Notes: a model not told the origin generated them from the sequence alone. A stretch of 15,179 nucleotides of DNA from Oscillospiraceae bacterium (GCA_003531585.1 DQFX01000013.1:1-15179); one strand, 5' to 3'. Shown: positions 6,371-13,125, numbered from the stretch's first letter. Numbers and translations: made by a program.

Positions 6371-6693
6371 TATACCTTCTCGAATCTCTCGATATTCGTA
6401 ACGAAGATGGTAGCTCCGCCAACAGATACCTCAACAGGGAAGCTTGTATAGTTGCTCATGCCATAGCTTGCGGAATTCGGCACGAACTGCTTGCGCTTGT
6501 GGCTGTGCTTGCTGATGATCTGTATAACATCGTCAACCTTGCCGTCCTCAGAGCATATCATGAACGTGGTGTTTCCCGCCATAAGGAATCCGCCGGTGGA
6601 CGCAAGCTTTGTCGCCTGAAATCCGCCCTGGGTCAGCGCCGAGGATACTGAGTGACTATCGTCATTGTTTACTATCGCAAAAACAAGTTTCAT
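6370..6693 (-). CDS. darA: cyclic-di-AMP receptor DarA (PstA/YaaQ family)
   Basis: A 107-residue PII-like protein that in B. subtilis and relatives binds cyclic di-AMP as a trimer. Family hallmarks are visible. The protein begins MKLVFAIVNNDDS. The ligand-binding segment TKLASTGGFLMAGNTTF (28-44) includes Phe36 and Asn41. The C-terminal strand is FPVEVSVGGATIFV (85-98). Length matches the family (about 109). AGGAGG lies upstream of the ATG. It is the first gene of a minus-strand operon with holB, which it overlaps by one base, and ricT. The promoter lies at 6734-6762, back to back with gpr. No cyclic-di-AMP synthase or phosphodiesterase is recognised in the window. Confidence 0.95.
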   Translation of the reverse strand: MKLVFAIVNNDDSHSVSSALTQGGFQATKLASTGGFLMAGNTTFMICSEDGKVDDVIQIISKHSHKRKQFVPNSASYGMSNYTSFPVEVSVGGATIFVTNIERFEKV

Positions 6694-6733
6694 AACTGTT
6701 TTCCTCCTGGAGAGATTTATTTATTTATTTTCT

Positions 6734-6762
6734 ATTATACAGCATTCCGGTCAAAAATGCAA
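6734..6762 (-). promoter_or_regulatory. promoter of darA-holB-ricT
   Basis: On the minus strand a perfect TATAAT (6739-6734) follows TTGCAT (6762-6757) by 17 bp. The -35 box is weak (TTG conserved). It lies about 40 bp upstream of the darA start. Confidence 0.6.
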
Positions 6763-6849
6763 TGTTTTTTTGTGTTTGCGTATTATTTTGCTTTAGACTG
6801 CTAAAAATATGCCGAGAACCATTCGTAATACCCGCAGAAAGGAACCGTA

Positions 6850-7581
6850 ATGAAACACTCCGACCTCGCAGTTGAATCCGCGCATATCCCCGCCGGAACG
6901 TCCGGCACGCGCTGCGTGAGCCGTACCATCGGCGGCGTGAAGATAACAGATATCCGGCTTTCGAACTCCGCCGCGCGAACTATATCAAGACACCCCGGGC
7001 GGTACATCACACTTGAGGGCGACCCCGCCGGGAACGCGCTCCCCGCGCTGCTGAAACGCGCACTAGAGCAGCTCCTGCCGCCGACTGGCAAGATACTTGC
7101 CGCCGGGCTTGGAAATCCCGACATCACCCGCGACCGGCTCGGCGCGCTGACCGTCCGGCGGCTGTCCGCGAAGTCGGGAAAGCGCTACTCCCTCGCCGCG
7201 ATAGAAACCGACGTTGCGCTGCACACCGGAATAGAAACCGCCGCACTGGTCCGCTCCGCCGCCCGGGAGATGGGAGCCTGTGCGATCATCGCCGTGGATT
7301 CCCTCTGCTGCGACGACCCCGGGAGGCTGTACCGCACCGTTCAGCTCACCGACGCAGGTATAACGCCGGGATCCGGGGCGGCGGCTCCGCGCAGGGGGCT
7401 TTCAGAACGCTCCGCCGGGATTCCCGTAATAGCTGTCGGAGTACCCTCCGCCGCGCTTCTCAGCAGCATTACCGGAGATCAGGCGCATCAGCGGTTTCTT
7501 GCCGCGCCGTCTGACGAGGACGTGCAGTCGCTTATCTGGGCGGACTGTATCGCCGCCGCGATCAGCGCCGTAATACGATGA
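6850..7581 (+). CDS. gpr: germination protease (GPR family), short form without a propeptide
   Basis: Aspartic-type protease that degrades the small acid-soluble DNA-binding proteins when spores germinate. Diagnostic blocks are DLAVES (5-10), LEGDPAGNALP (55-65), GLGNPDITRDRLG (86-98), HTGIET (125-130), IIAVDSLC (146-153), TDAGITPGSG (167-176) and IPVIAVGVPS (191-200). Asp95 and Asp150 align with the two catalytic aspartates (D127 and D193 of the Bacillus enzyme). The protein has 243 residues against about 370 in Bacillus. It starts almost at the mature N-terminus, so the usual 15-residue propeptide is missing. A stop codon at 6826-6828 and no start between rule out an upstream extension. The region between the last core strand and the C-terminal helix is also shortened. 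AAAGGA lies 7 nt upstream. The gene implies that the organism, or a recent ancestor, forms spores. Confidence 0.9.
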   Translation: MKHSDLAVESAHIPAGTSGTRCVSRTIGGVKITDIRLSNSAARTISRHPGRYITLEGDPAGNALPALLKRALEQLLPPTGKILAAGLGNPDITRDRLGALTVRRLSAKSGKRYSLAAIETDVALHTGIETAALVRSAAREMGACAIIAVDSLCCDDPGRLYRTVQLTDAGITPGSGAAAPRRGLSERSAGIPVIAVGVPSAALLSSITGDQAHQRFLAAPSDEDVQSLIWADCIAAAISAVIR

Positions 7582-7619
7582 AGTTCCACATTTTATCTCT
7601 GGAAAAGGTATGTTTTACA

Positions 7620-7660
7620 AAGTGTTTCCGAAAACACCTTGATTTTTTCCGTTTTTTTTT
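7620..7660 (+). terminator. possible gpr terminator
   Basis: GTGTTT and AAACAC near 7624-7637 form a 6-bp hairpin with a 4-nt loop. T-rich runs follow (ATTTTTT and then eight T). It lies between the gpr stop and the next promoter, partly overlapping its -35 box. Confidence 0.4.
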
Positions 7661-7667
7661 ATATAAT
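7640..7667 (+). promoter_or_regulatory. promoter of the lipoprotein-HD operon
   Basis: TTGATT (7640-7645) and a perfect TATAAT (7662-7667) are 16 bp apart. This places transcription start near 7674 and supports the GTG at 7698 as the start, since the frame's upstream ATG at 7578 lies outside the transcript. Confidence 0.7.
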
Positions 7668-7681
7668 GTATATCAGCAGAA

Positions 7682-7690
7682 GGAAAGGAG
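7682..7690 (+). promoter_or_regulatory. ribosome binding site fixing the GTG start at 7698
   Basis: GGAAAGGAG lies 7 nt before GTG (7698-7700). The upstream in-frame ATG at 7578 overlaps the gpr stop and would add 40 residues before the signal peptide, so GTG is preferred. Confidence 0.7.
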
Positions 7691-7697
7691 TGATACC

Positions 7698-8537
7698 GTG
7701 AAAGCAAATATAATAATCAGATCCCTGTCAGCCGCCGCATTGATGGCAGCGATAGCCGGGACGTCCTGCGGCTGCGCTCTTGAGAACATGGGAAGCGTTG
7801 ATAATGCAGTTTCTGCGACTGCTTCTTCGAGCCAGACCACCGCTCCGGTCACGGAAACCACTCCGCATACTACCACCGCACCGCCCGAGCCTCTTGCCCC
7901 GGACGATGTTATCCCGGCGGCTGTGCAGTCCCCGAGAATAGAGGGAAGCCGGCTTTCATACTCTATAATGAACGTATATTCCGAGGGAGATTACTACACC
8001 GTCGAGATATCCTGCATTAAACTCGTCGAGACCACCGAAGCCACCGAACTTGAGACCACCTACATAAACGGCGCTCTCTACGGGGATTTCCGGCTTGATC
8101 TTCTGAAACAGGGCGAAATAATCGACACGCTGAAAATAAACGTCCCGCGGGACGACAGATTCCTGATATTTGAAAGCGTGCTCCAGGATCTCACCTACGG
8201 CTGCGAGCTTATCTCAAACATGCGCGACTTCAGCGCGAAAGAATACCCCGACCTGATACAGCTTGATTTTCACATGATAAACGAAGCAGAGGTTCCGCAG
8301 TACGCGAGATATTTCGCGGTATCCGGCGCTAAGCTGACTGAAGTTGCGGTATACGAAAACGGGAAGGAAGTGGCGCCCTACGGCACCCACCTTGAGCCGG
8401 AATCGGCAGGTCTGATGATTCAGCGGATAGTTGCGAAGGAATACGGAGAATACACCGTAAAGCAGTACGAATACACATTCGACCCGGAGACGCTGACCAT
8501 CACGCGCAAGCGAGTCCGCTACACCGGCTATAACTGA
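7698..8537 (+). CDS. probable secreted lipoprotein, unknown function
   Basis: A 279-residue exported protein read from the GTG at 7698. The N-terminus has basic residues, a hydrophobic core (about 10-20, LSAAALMAAIA) and then GTSCGC. Cys24 could be the lipidated residue, though GTSC departs from the usual L-A-G-C lipobox. Cys26 is the alternative. Residues about 37-68 form a Thr/Ser/Pro-rich linker typical of surface-tethered lipoproteins. The rest (about 70-279) looks like a mixed, strand-rich soluble domain ending YTFDPETLTITRKRVRYTGYN. No family is recognised. It has its own promoter (7640-7667) and probably shares a transcript with the HD-domain gene 21 bp downstream. Confidence 0.8.
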   Translation: MKANIIIRSLSAAALMAAIAGTSCGCALENMGSVDNAVSATASSSQTTAPVTETTPHTTTAPPEPLAPDDVIPAAVQSPRIEGSRLSYSIMNVYSEGDYYTVEISCIKLVETTEATELETTYINGALYGDFRLDLLKQGEIIDTLKINVPRDDRFLIFESVLQDLTYGCELISNMRDFSAKEYPDLIQLDFHMINEAEVPQYARYFAVSGAKLTEVAVYENGKEVAPYGTHLEPESAGLMIQRIVAKEYGEYTVKQYEYTFDPETLTITRKRVRYTGYN

Positions 8538-8558
8538 TCCTGACATACGGAGGGACTA

Positions 8559-9146
8559 ATGACTGATAAGGAAGAATTTATTTCTATTTTCAAGGAAAAC
8601 ATCACCCGGGAAGGCTCAGACAAGCTGCTGGACTTTCTCGAAAACCGCAGCGATTTCTTCACCGCGCCCGCCAGCACGCGATATCATAATGCGTTTGAAG
8701 GCGGACTTCTGCGGCATTCTCTGAACGTATACCACTGCCTTGTGGCTTATCTTGAGCGCAAGCGCGTGAAGAACGAATACGGGCTGAGCGTTTCCGCTGA
8801 AACGGCTGCGATCGTCGCACTGCTTCACGACGTTTGCAAGGTGAATTTCTATCGCGTCGGCTGGCGTAACGTCAAAAACGAGCAGACCGGTCAATGGGAA
8901 AAGCAGCCACGCTACGAGATCCACGATACGCTCCCATACGGTCACGGCGAGAAATCCGTCTATATGGTCAGCGGCTACATACGCCTCACCCGCGAGGAGG
9001 CAATGGCGATCCGATGGCACATGGGATTCTCCGGAGCCGAGGATAAGAACACTGTAGGTCAGGCGCTTGCAATGTACCCGCTGGCGTTTGCGCTGTCGGT
9101 AGCAGATATGGAGGCTTCCTACTTCCTGGAATCCCAGAACGATTAA
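8559..9146 (+). CDS. HD-domain phosphohydrolase
   Basis: A 195-residue soluble protein with a single metal-dependent HD domain. The expected metal ligands can be placed: His53 (GGLLRHSLNVY), His90-Asp91 (ALLHDVCK), His129 (YGHGEKS), His154 (IRWHMG) and Asp183 (VADMEAS). This fits an active HD hydrolase of the kind resembling the HD domain of YhaM-type exonucleases. No nucleic-acid-binding domain is attached. Substrates in the superfamily include nucleotides, cyclic nucleotides and RNA ends, so the substrate is unknown. GGAGGG (8550-8555) lies just upstream of the ATG. It follows the lipoprotein gene by 21 bp and ends in a strong terminator at 9165-9197. Confidence 0.85.
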   Translation: MTDKEEFISIFKENITREGSDKLLDFLENRSDFFTAPASTRYHNAFEGGLLRHSLNVYHCLVAYLERKRVKNEYGLSVSAETAAIVALLHDVCKVNFYRVGWRNVKNEQTGQWEKQPRYEIHDTLPYGHGEKSVYMVSGYIRLTREEAMAIRWHMGFSGAEDKNTVGQALAMYPLAFALSVADMEASYFLESQND

Positions 9147-9164
9147 CACTCAACTTAACATTTT

Positions 9165-9197
9165 GCCGTCCGTTTTTTCAACCCGGGCGGCTTTTTT
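9165..9197 (+). terminator. terminator of the lipoprotein-HD operon
   Basis: GCCGTCCG (9165-9172) pairs with CGGGCGGC (9184-9191), with one G-T pair, and is followed by six T. The loop contains TTTTCAACC, a copy of the DnaA-box-like sequence. Confidence 0.85.
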
Positions 9198-9352
9198 CTG
9201 TTCAAAAACTGTAACTGTTTGTTCTGCGCATTTTCAACATTCAACTGCGATTTGTTGACAATATTTTTTCAAACCGGGTATTAACTGATTTTCAACAAGA
9301 CTTTCAATGGTTTTGCATTTTTCAACATATGGCTGTTTTATGCTGATTTTCA

Positions 9353-9649
9353 ACTGTTTCAACATAGTTTTCAACCGCGTTTGGGCAAAAACACAGATTC
9401 AACGTTGAAAAATGCCTGTGAAAACCTGTTAAAATTAGTGGGTTGATAAGTTTTCAACTTTTTTCATACATATATTGTAAATTCTATTGATGACGCGATC
9501 CGAAGAAAACTATACAGGAAGTATAAATCAAGTTTACTAACAGGATTTAAACTTAAAAAATCCGGACTCGCATTTTGACTGTTGAATACCGCCAGGGGCG
9601 TTGCCGCTATATATTGCGAATTTTTAACCGTTTCAACATAGTTTTCAAC
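9353..9649 (+). repeat. pair of 23-nt direct repeats within the origin
   Basis: Positions 9353-9375 and 9627-9649 are identical except for one base. Each holds GTTTCAACA followed by TTTTCAAC with a 3-bp spacer, so the repeat copies a pair of DnaA-box-like sites at fixed spacing. Confidence 0.8.
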
Positions 9650-9708
9650 ATTTCGCTCAGAAATCAACCGATTATACCAACTGTTTTTATAACGTTAACA
9701 TTATTTTG

Positions 9709-9736
9709 TTGATAATCTTATAAAAACATGTATAAA
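9709..9736 (+). promoter_or_regulatory. promoter of the 86-residue gene
   Basis: TTGATA (9709-9714) and TATAAA (9731-9736) are 16 bp apart. The -35 box overlaps the minus-strand DnaA-box-like site TTATCAACA (9707-9715), so DnaA could influence it. Confidence 0.5.
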
Positions 9737-9800
9737 TTAATGTATCACGTCAATAATCAGGTTGAAATATTCTGTTATACTGGAAAGGCGGTAGTTCTTT

Positions 9801-10061
9801 ATGATAAAAGGCGTAACAAAAAGCATCATTGAGATAATTCCCAAAAATTCCTGCTTTGAGAAAGTAATCGTTATCCTGAACAACAGCTGCGATATTCCTG
9901 ATAAAAATGAGATTCGCAGTCAGGTCGAACTTTTAACACGCCGAGCCCCCGACTACCTTCAGCGTCAGAAACGCTCAATAACATTGAAAATACTGGTATC
10001 CGGAGCCGCCGGTGCATTGATAACTGCCGCTTCGTTTCTTATTTTATATGTGTTTGTTTAA
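9801..10061 (+). CDS. small membrane protein within the origin region, unknown function
   Basis: An 86-residue protein lying between the upstream box cluster and dnaA. Residues about 64-86 (KILVSGAAGALITAASFLIL onward) form a C-terminal membrane helix, so it looks tail-anchored with the N-terminus in the cytoplasm. The soluble part has MIKGVTKSIIEII at the start and a charged segment (about 34-60). The opening, MIKGVT..., recalls short conserved clostridial proteins of unknown function that I cannot name with confidence. GGAAAGG (9782-9788) lies 12 nt before the ATG, slightly far. A promoter lies at 9709-9736. Nothing visible ties it to replication except location. Confidence 0.7.
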   Translation: MIKGVTKSIIEIIPKNSCFEKVIVILNNSCDIPDKNEIRSQVELLTRRAPDYLQRQKRSITLKILVSGAAGALITAASFLILYVFV

Positions 10062-10101
10062 AATTCACATATTATCGCAAATAAATTAAGCGCTTTTTTG
10101 C

Positions 10102-10130
10102 TTGAAATATTTCAACTTTTATGGTATTAT
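10102..10130 (+). promoter_or_regulatory. dnaA promoter overlapped by a DnaA-box-like palindrome
   Basis: TTGAAA (10102-10107) and TATTAT (10125-10130) are 17 bp apart. A perfect palindrome, TTGAAATATTTCAA (10102-10115), covers the -35 box; its right half continues as ATTTCAACT, a relative of the origin box. DnaA binding here would repress dnaA, as known in other bacteria. Further TTGACA (10147-10152) and TATAAT (10207-10212) sequences occur downstream but lack well-spaced partners. The implied leader is about 150 nt. Confidence 0.6.
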
Positions 10131-10286
10131 TAAATATGGACATCTTTTGACACAAATTGATTTTAATTTCTAACTATATATAGTGCGTGTTTTAAACAGA
10201 AGGTATTATAATTACCTGTTTTTGACCGCAGTGGATCTGGCTAAGTTTATACGTCCTGCAATCTACTTAATGGAATGGTGAATGTT

Positions 10287-11654
10287 ATGAAAAACAATAT
10301 TTCCTCTCTCTCTGATATCTATAATCTTGTGGTTGAAAACTACGTTCGCGAATATAATATTTCCGCATCTGCAAAGGAACTGTGGCTCGACGCCCTGGAA
10401 CCCATCAGCATGGAAGGAAATGTCGTTACCCTCGCGACTGACACAGATTTCAAGCGCAACACCATCAATTCTATATATCTTGAGAAGCTTGAGGAACAGT
10501 TCACCATCGTTCTCGGCAATCCGATAAAGGTCGAAATCATTATTAAGGACGATATCCCGACAACCGAAACAAAATTCAATGATATCCGCAACAGCCGCGA
10601 GCTTACTAACAAAATTGACAATATCGTACATGACAACAAGGTAACATATACCTTCGACAACTTCATCGTAGGTCCGTCGAACAATCTTGCATATGCGGCG
10701 GCAAAGGCGGTATCCCAGAAGCAGCACGAAAAATACAATCCGCTGTTTATTTACGGCGATTCCGGGCTTGGAAAGACTCATCTTCTTTCGGCTATCCAGA
10801 ACGAGATGACCAAGAACTACCCTGGTATCAATATAATCTACATCTCCGCGGAAACTTTCACCAACGAGTTCCTGCACTCAATCACCGCAAACAAAACTGA
10901 GCTTTTTGACGAAAAATACCGCAACGCCGACGCGCTGCTGATAGACGATATCCAGTTCATCGCCGGCAAAGAGCAGACCGAGGAAAAGTTCTTCCACATA
11001 TTCAACGAGCTGTACAAGCTCAACAAGGCGATAGTACTTACGTCGGACCGCCCTGCAAAGGAGATCAAGTCCATTTCCGACAGACTGAAAACACGGTTCT
11101 CTTCCGGCCTTGCGGCGGACGTCCGCGCCCCTGAGTACGAGACTCGTCTCGCGATCATTCAGCGCAAAGCGGATCTTCTTAACTTCAAGATTCCCGACGA
11201 CGTGGTCGATTTCATCGCAACAAAGCTGAAATCCAACATCAGACAGATCGAAGGCGTTGTCACCAAGATGAACGCGCTTTATATGGTATCCCAGATAAAG
11301 CCCACCATCGTTGTGGCTCAGAATGTCATCAAGGACATAGTTTCCGATCACCAGCCGATCCCGATAACTGTTGACAAGATCATCAGCGAGGCGGCCAAAA
11401 TATACAATGTCGATCCCGATGAGATTCGCTCACCCAAGCGTAATTCCCCGGTTTCGTCCGCCCGCAAGGTCGCTATTTATGTTATCCAGGAGATAACCGG
11501 GCTCCCCTATGAAACTATAGGTCAGGAGTTCAGCGGCCGCGATCACTCCACCGTCGTTTACGCTATCAAGAACGTTAAGGAAATGATGGCAAAGGACAGC
11601 AACTTCCGCTCCGTTATCGAGGATCTTATCAAGAATATCAAGGCTAATCAGTGA
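10287..11654 (+). CDS. dnaA: chromosomal replication initiator DnaA
   Basis: A 455-residue AAA+ initiator that binds origin boxes and melts DNA. Domain I is about 1-80, followed by a short linker domain II. Domain III carries Walker A GDSGLGKT (157-164), Walker B LLIDD (217-221), sensor I LTSDRP (251-256), the arginine-finger region DRLKTRF (265-271) and sensor II SNIRQIEG (316-323). Domain IV has the helix-turn-helix signature GRDHSTVVYA (417-426). The recognition helix has Ser421 where E. coli and B. subtilis have Thr (RDHT). The ATG at 10287 is preferred because GGTGA lies 5 nt upstream. An in-frame ATG at 10275 would add four residues (MVNV) but has no better ribosome binding site. Boxes flank the gene on both sides. 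Confidence 0.98.
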   Translation: MKNNISSLSDIYNLVVENYVREYNISASAKELWLDALEPISMEGNVVTLATDTDFKRNTINSIYLEKLEEQFTIVLGNPIKVEIIIKDDIPTTETKFNDIRNSRELTNKIDNIVHDNKVTYTFDNFIVGPSNNLAYAAAKAVSQKQHEKYNPLFIYGDSGLGKTHLLSAIQNEMTKNYPGINIIYISAETFTNEFLHSITANKTELFDEKYRNADALLIDDIQFIAGKEQTEEKFFHIFNELYKLNKAIVLTSDRPAKEIKSISDRLKTRFSSGLAADVRAPEYETRLAIIQRKADLLNFKIPDDVVDFIATKLKSNIRQIEGVVTKMNALYMVSQIKPTIVVAQNVIKDIVSDHQPIPITVDKIISEAAKIYNVDPDEIRSPKRNSPVSSARKVAIYVIQEITGLPYETIGQEFSGRDHSTVVYAIKNVKEMMAKDSNFRSVIEDLIKNIKANQ

Positions 11655-11664
11655 TAAGCACAGA

Positions 11665-11704
11665 ATAAAGGCTCTTTGCCAACCGGCAGACTGCCTTTAT
11701 TTTT
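11665..11704 (+). terminator. dnaA terminator
   Basis: ATAAAGGC (11665-11672) pairs with GCCTTTAT (11693-11700), with an inner TTGCC/GGCAG helix, and is followed by TTTT. It suggests that dnaN has its own promoter. Confidence 0.8.
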
Positions 11705-11733
11705 GAGAGCTGAAAAATTAGTTTTTGCCTTGA

Positions 11734-11888
11734 TTTTCAACAGGTTTTAAGAATTTTTCCACGGTTTGATGAAAAAATATTTCAACCTCGGATCTTCACA
11801 TGTTTTCAACGCGAACGGTTAAAAAACTTTACGCCTGCGGTTCGGCTTTTTAAACCGTCTGGCGGCGTTTTTAACATTTTAACAGCCC
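11734..11888. other. downstream half of the replication origin: DnaA boxes and hairpin
   Basis: The dnaA-dnaN gap carries TTTTCAACA (11734-11742), TTTTCCACG (11755-11763, closest to the classical box), ATTTCAACC (11779-11787) and TTTTCAACG (11803-11811). A 12-bp imperfect inverted repeat follows (11815-11826 with 11847-11858). Two degenerate boxes, TTTTTAACA (11868-11876) and ATTTTAACA (11876-11884), come next. The boxes all point the same way, toward the triplet repeat at 11889. Confidence 0.75.
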
Positions 11889-11925
11889 TTATTATTATTA
11901 TTATTAAAATAATATAATTCATTCT
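11868..11925 (+). other. candidate DNA unwinding element with DnaA-trio repeats
   Basis: Two adjacent degenerate boxes (11868-11884) are followed by GCCC (11885-11888) and then six perfect TTA triplets (11889-11906). AT-only DNA runs to about 11919. In B. subtilis the basal unwinding system is two DnaA boxes, a GC cluster and DnaA-trios, written 3'-[G/A]A[T/A]-5' on the strand that binds DnaA. Here the lower strand reads 3'-AAT-5' six times, in the matching polarity. The assignment is by pattern, not experiment. Confidence 0.6.
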
Positions 11926-11930
11926 TTGAA

Positions 11931-11983
11931 AAAACCGCTTCGCGGTTTTCGGCTGCTCCGCAGCTCTGGCTGATAAAATCAGC
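11931..11983. other. three tandem tri-loop hairpins before dnaN
   Basis: Three perfect hairpins with 3-nt loops follow one another. The first is AAAACCGC/GCGGTTTT (11931-11949, loop TTC). The second is GCTGC/GCAGC (11952-11964, loop TCC). The third is GCTGAT/ATCAGC (11969-11983, loop AAA). The first would terminate minus-strand transcripts, as it is followed there by T6. A TATAAT at 11913-11918 could start dnaN transcription, placing these hairpins in its leader. Confidence 0.55.
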
Positions 11984-12013
11984 GATTGCATGATAATGCG
12001 GCAGATTCAGAAG

Positions 12014-12019
12014 AAAGGA
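12014..12019 (+). promoter_or_regulatory. ribosome binding site fixing the dnaN start at 12028
   Basis: AAAGGA lies 8 nt before the ATG at 12028. The frame's upstream ATG at 11986 has no ribosome binding site and falls next to the hairpin cluster. Confidence 0.75.
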
Positions 12020-12027
12020 TAAGTAAT

Positions 12028-13125
12028 ATGAAATTCATTTGCAACAAGGACACGATCCTCTCAGTTGTACAGACCACTTCCAAGGCTGCTGCCGGTAAAT
12101 CCAGCATTCAGGCTCTTGAAGGTATTCTGATGGAACTTGAGGGGAATACTCTTACTGTTACCGGCTATGATCTGGATATAGGTATCAAAACCTCTATCGA
12201 GGTTGAGGGCATAGAAAGCGGTAATATCGTCATATCAGCAAAGATGGCTGTTGATATTATAAGAAAGATGCCTTCCGGCAGCATTACTTTCGAATGCAGC
12301 GGAAATAACCTTGCTGAGATCACTAACAACATGACTTCGTTCTCCGTCAGCTGCTCCAGCGCCGACGACTATCCCAATGTTCCGCAGGTCAACCCGGACA
12401 CCAGCTTTACTATGCCGCAGAAGCTTCTCAAAAGTATGATTATCCAGACTAAGTTTGCAGTTGCTGTTGTCGACAGTAAGCCTGCGCTTATGGGCTGCAA
12501 GTTTGAGCTTGAGAACAACGTACTCAGCGTTGCTGCTGTAGACGGCGTTAGGATCGCGCTTCGCCAGGAGCCGGTAGCTTATGACAATATAAGCTTTATT
12601 GTTCCTGCAAAGACCCTGGAGGAACTTACTCACATTCTGTCTGATGAGAACGACAAAAATGTTACTATCTGCATAGACAAGAATCAGATCAGCTTCATTG
12701 TTGACGGTTATACCATGATCTCCCGCCTGCTCGACGGTGATTTCATTCCGTTCAAGACTTATCTCAAGTGCTCCGACGAGGTTTACGCTGAGGTCAACTG
12801 CCGTGAGATGATCGACATGCTTGACCGTGCTATGCTCATTATCAATGAGAAGAACAAGAACCCCATCCGCTGCGAGATAAAGGATAACACCATCAGCATG
12901 AGCTGCACCACCGCAATAGGCAAGGTCAACGACAGCATTCCCGTTAAGTACAATGGACAGCCTCTTGTTGTTGGATTCAACGCCAAGTATATGCTCGACG
13001 CTTTCAAGGCGTGCGACACCGACACGGTAAAGCTCATTGCAACGTCATCTGTCGCTCCGCTGATCATTCTTCCCATGAGCGGGAACGAGTTTACATACCT
13101 CGTTCTGCCTATGCGTCTGAAATGA
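12028..13125 (+). CDS. dnaN: DNA polymerase III beta sliding clamp
   Basis: A 365-residue ring-forming clamp that tethers the replicative polymerase and other factors to DNA. It has the three repeated clamp domains (about 1-120, 125-245 and 246-365). The start is MKFICNKDTILSVVQTTSKA, and the opening of the second domain has FTMPQKLLKSMIIQTKFAV (about 131-149). The C-terminal strand, TYLVLPMRLK, is the typical clamp ending near the protein-binding pocket. Length matches the family (about 366-380). dnaN is followed by a 247-bp gap, unlike the tighter spacing of the genes after it. Confidence 0.97.
   Translation: MKFICNKDTILSVVQTTSKAAAGKSSIQALEGILMELEGNTLTVTGYDLDIGIKTSIEVEGIESGNIVISAKMAVDIIRKMPSGSITFECSGNNLAEITNNMTSFSVSCSSADDYPNVPQVNPDTSFTMPQKLLKSMIIQTKFAVAVVDSKPALMGCKFELENNVLSVAAVDGVRIALRQEPVAYDNISFIVPAKTLEELTHILSDENDKNVTICIDKNQISFIVDGYTMISRLLDGDFIPFKTYLKCSDEVYAEVNCREMIDMLDRAMLIINEKNKNPIRCEIKDNTISMSCTTAIGKVNDSIPVKYNGQPLVVGFNAKYMLDAFKACDTDTVKLIATSSVAPLIILPMSGNEFTYLVLPMRLK

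Larger units (their letters stand above)
9175..9800. other. upstream half of the replication origin, DnaA-box-like cluster
   Basis: This AT-rich stretch has no credible gene and carries many copies of TTTTCAACN. On the plus strand they are at 9175-9183, 9231-9239, 9289-9297, 9319-9327, 9347-9355, 9368-9376, 9451-9459 and 9642-9650. One is on the minus strand at 9403-9411, as half of the palindrome TTCAACGTTGAA (9398-9409). GTTTCAACA occurs at 9356-9364 and 9630-9638. Minus-strand relatives are TTGTCAACA (9253-9261), TTATCAACC (9441-9449), TATTCAACA (9580-9588) and TTATCAACA (9707-9715). The consensus box TTATCCACA was not found. An 8-mer should occur about 0.5 times in the whole window on both strands by chance. 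Position next to dnaA supports an origin role. Confidence 0.8.

Noticed and set aside
6760..6849. A sporulation sigma-G promoter for gpr
   Set aside because: No sequence with acceptable -35 and -10 boxes at the right spacing was found, although such control is expected from the family.
7578..7697. Start of the lipoprotein gene at the ATG overlapping the gpr stop
   Set aside because: A promoter lies within this stretch, a strong ribosome binding site precedes GTG 7698, and the signal peptide begins there.
8559..9146. The HD-domain protein as a cyclic-di-AMP phosphodiesterase acting with DarA
   Set aside because: Only proximity supports it; the protein lacks the membrane and sensor domains of PgpH, and the superfamily has many substrates.
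9175..9800. A CRISPR array, suggested by repeated TTTTCAAC
   Set aside because: Repeats are 8-9 nt, irregularly spaced and on both strands, which fits DnaA boxes rather than CRISPR repeats and spacers.
11986..12027. A longer dnaN starting at 11986
   Set aside because: It has no ribosome binding site, and the clamp family begins at the MKF start at 12028.
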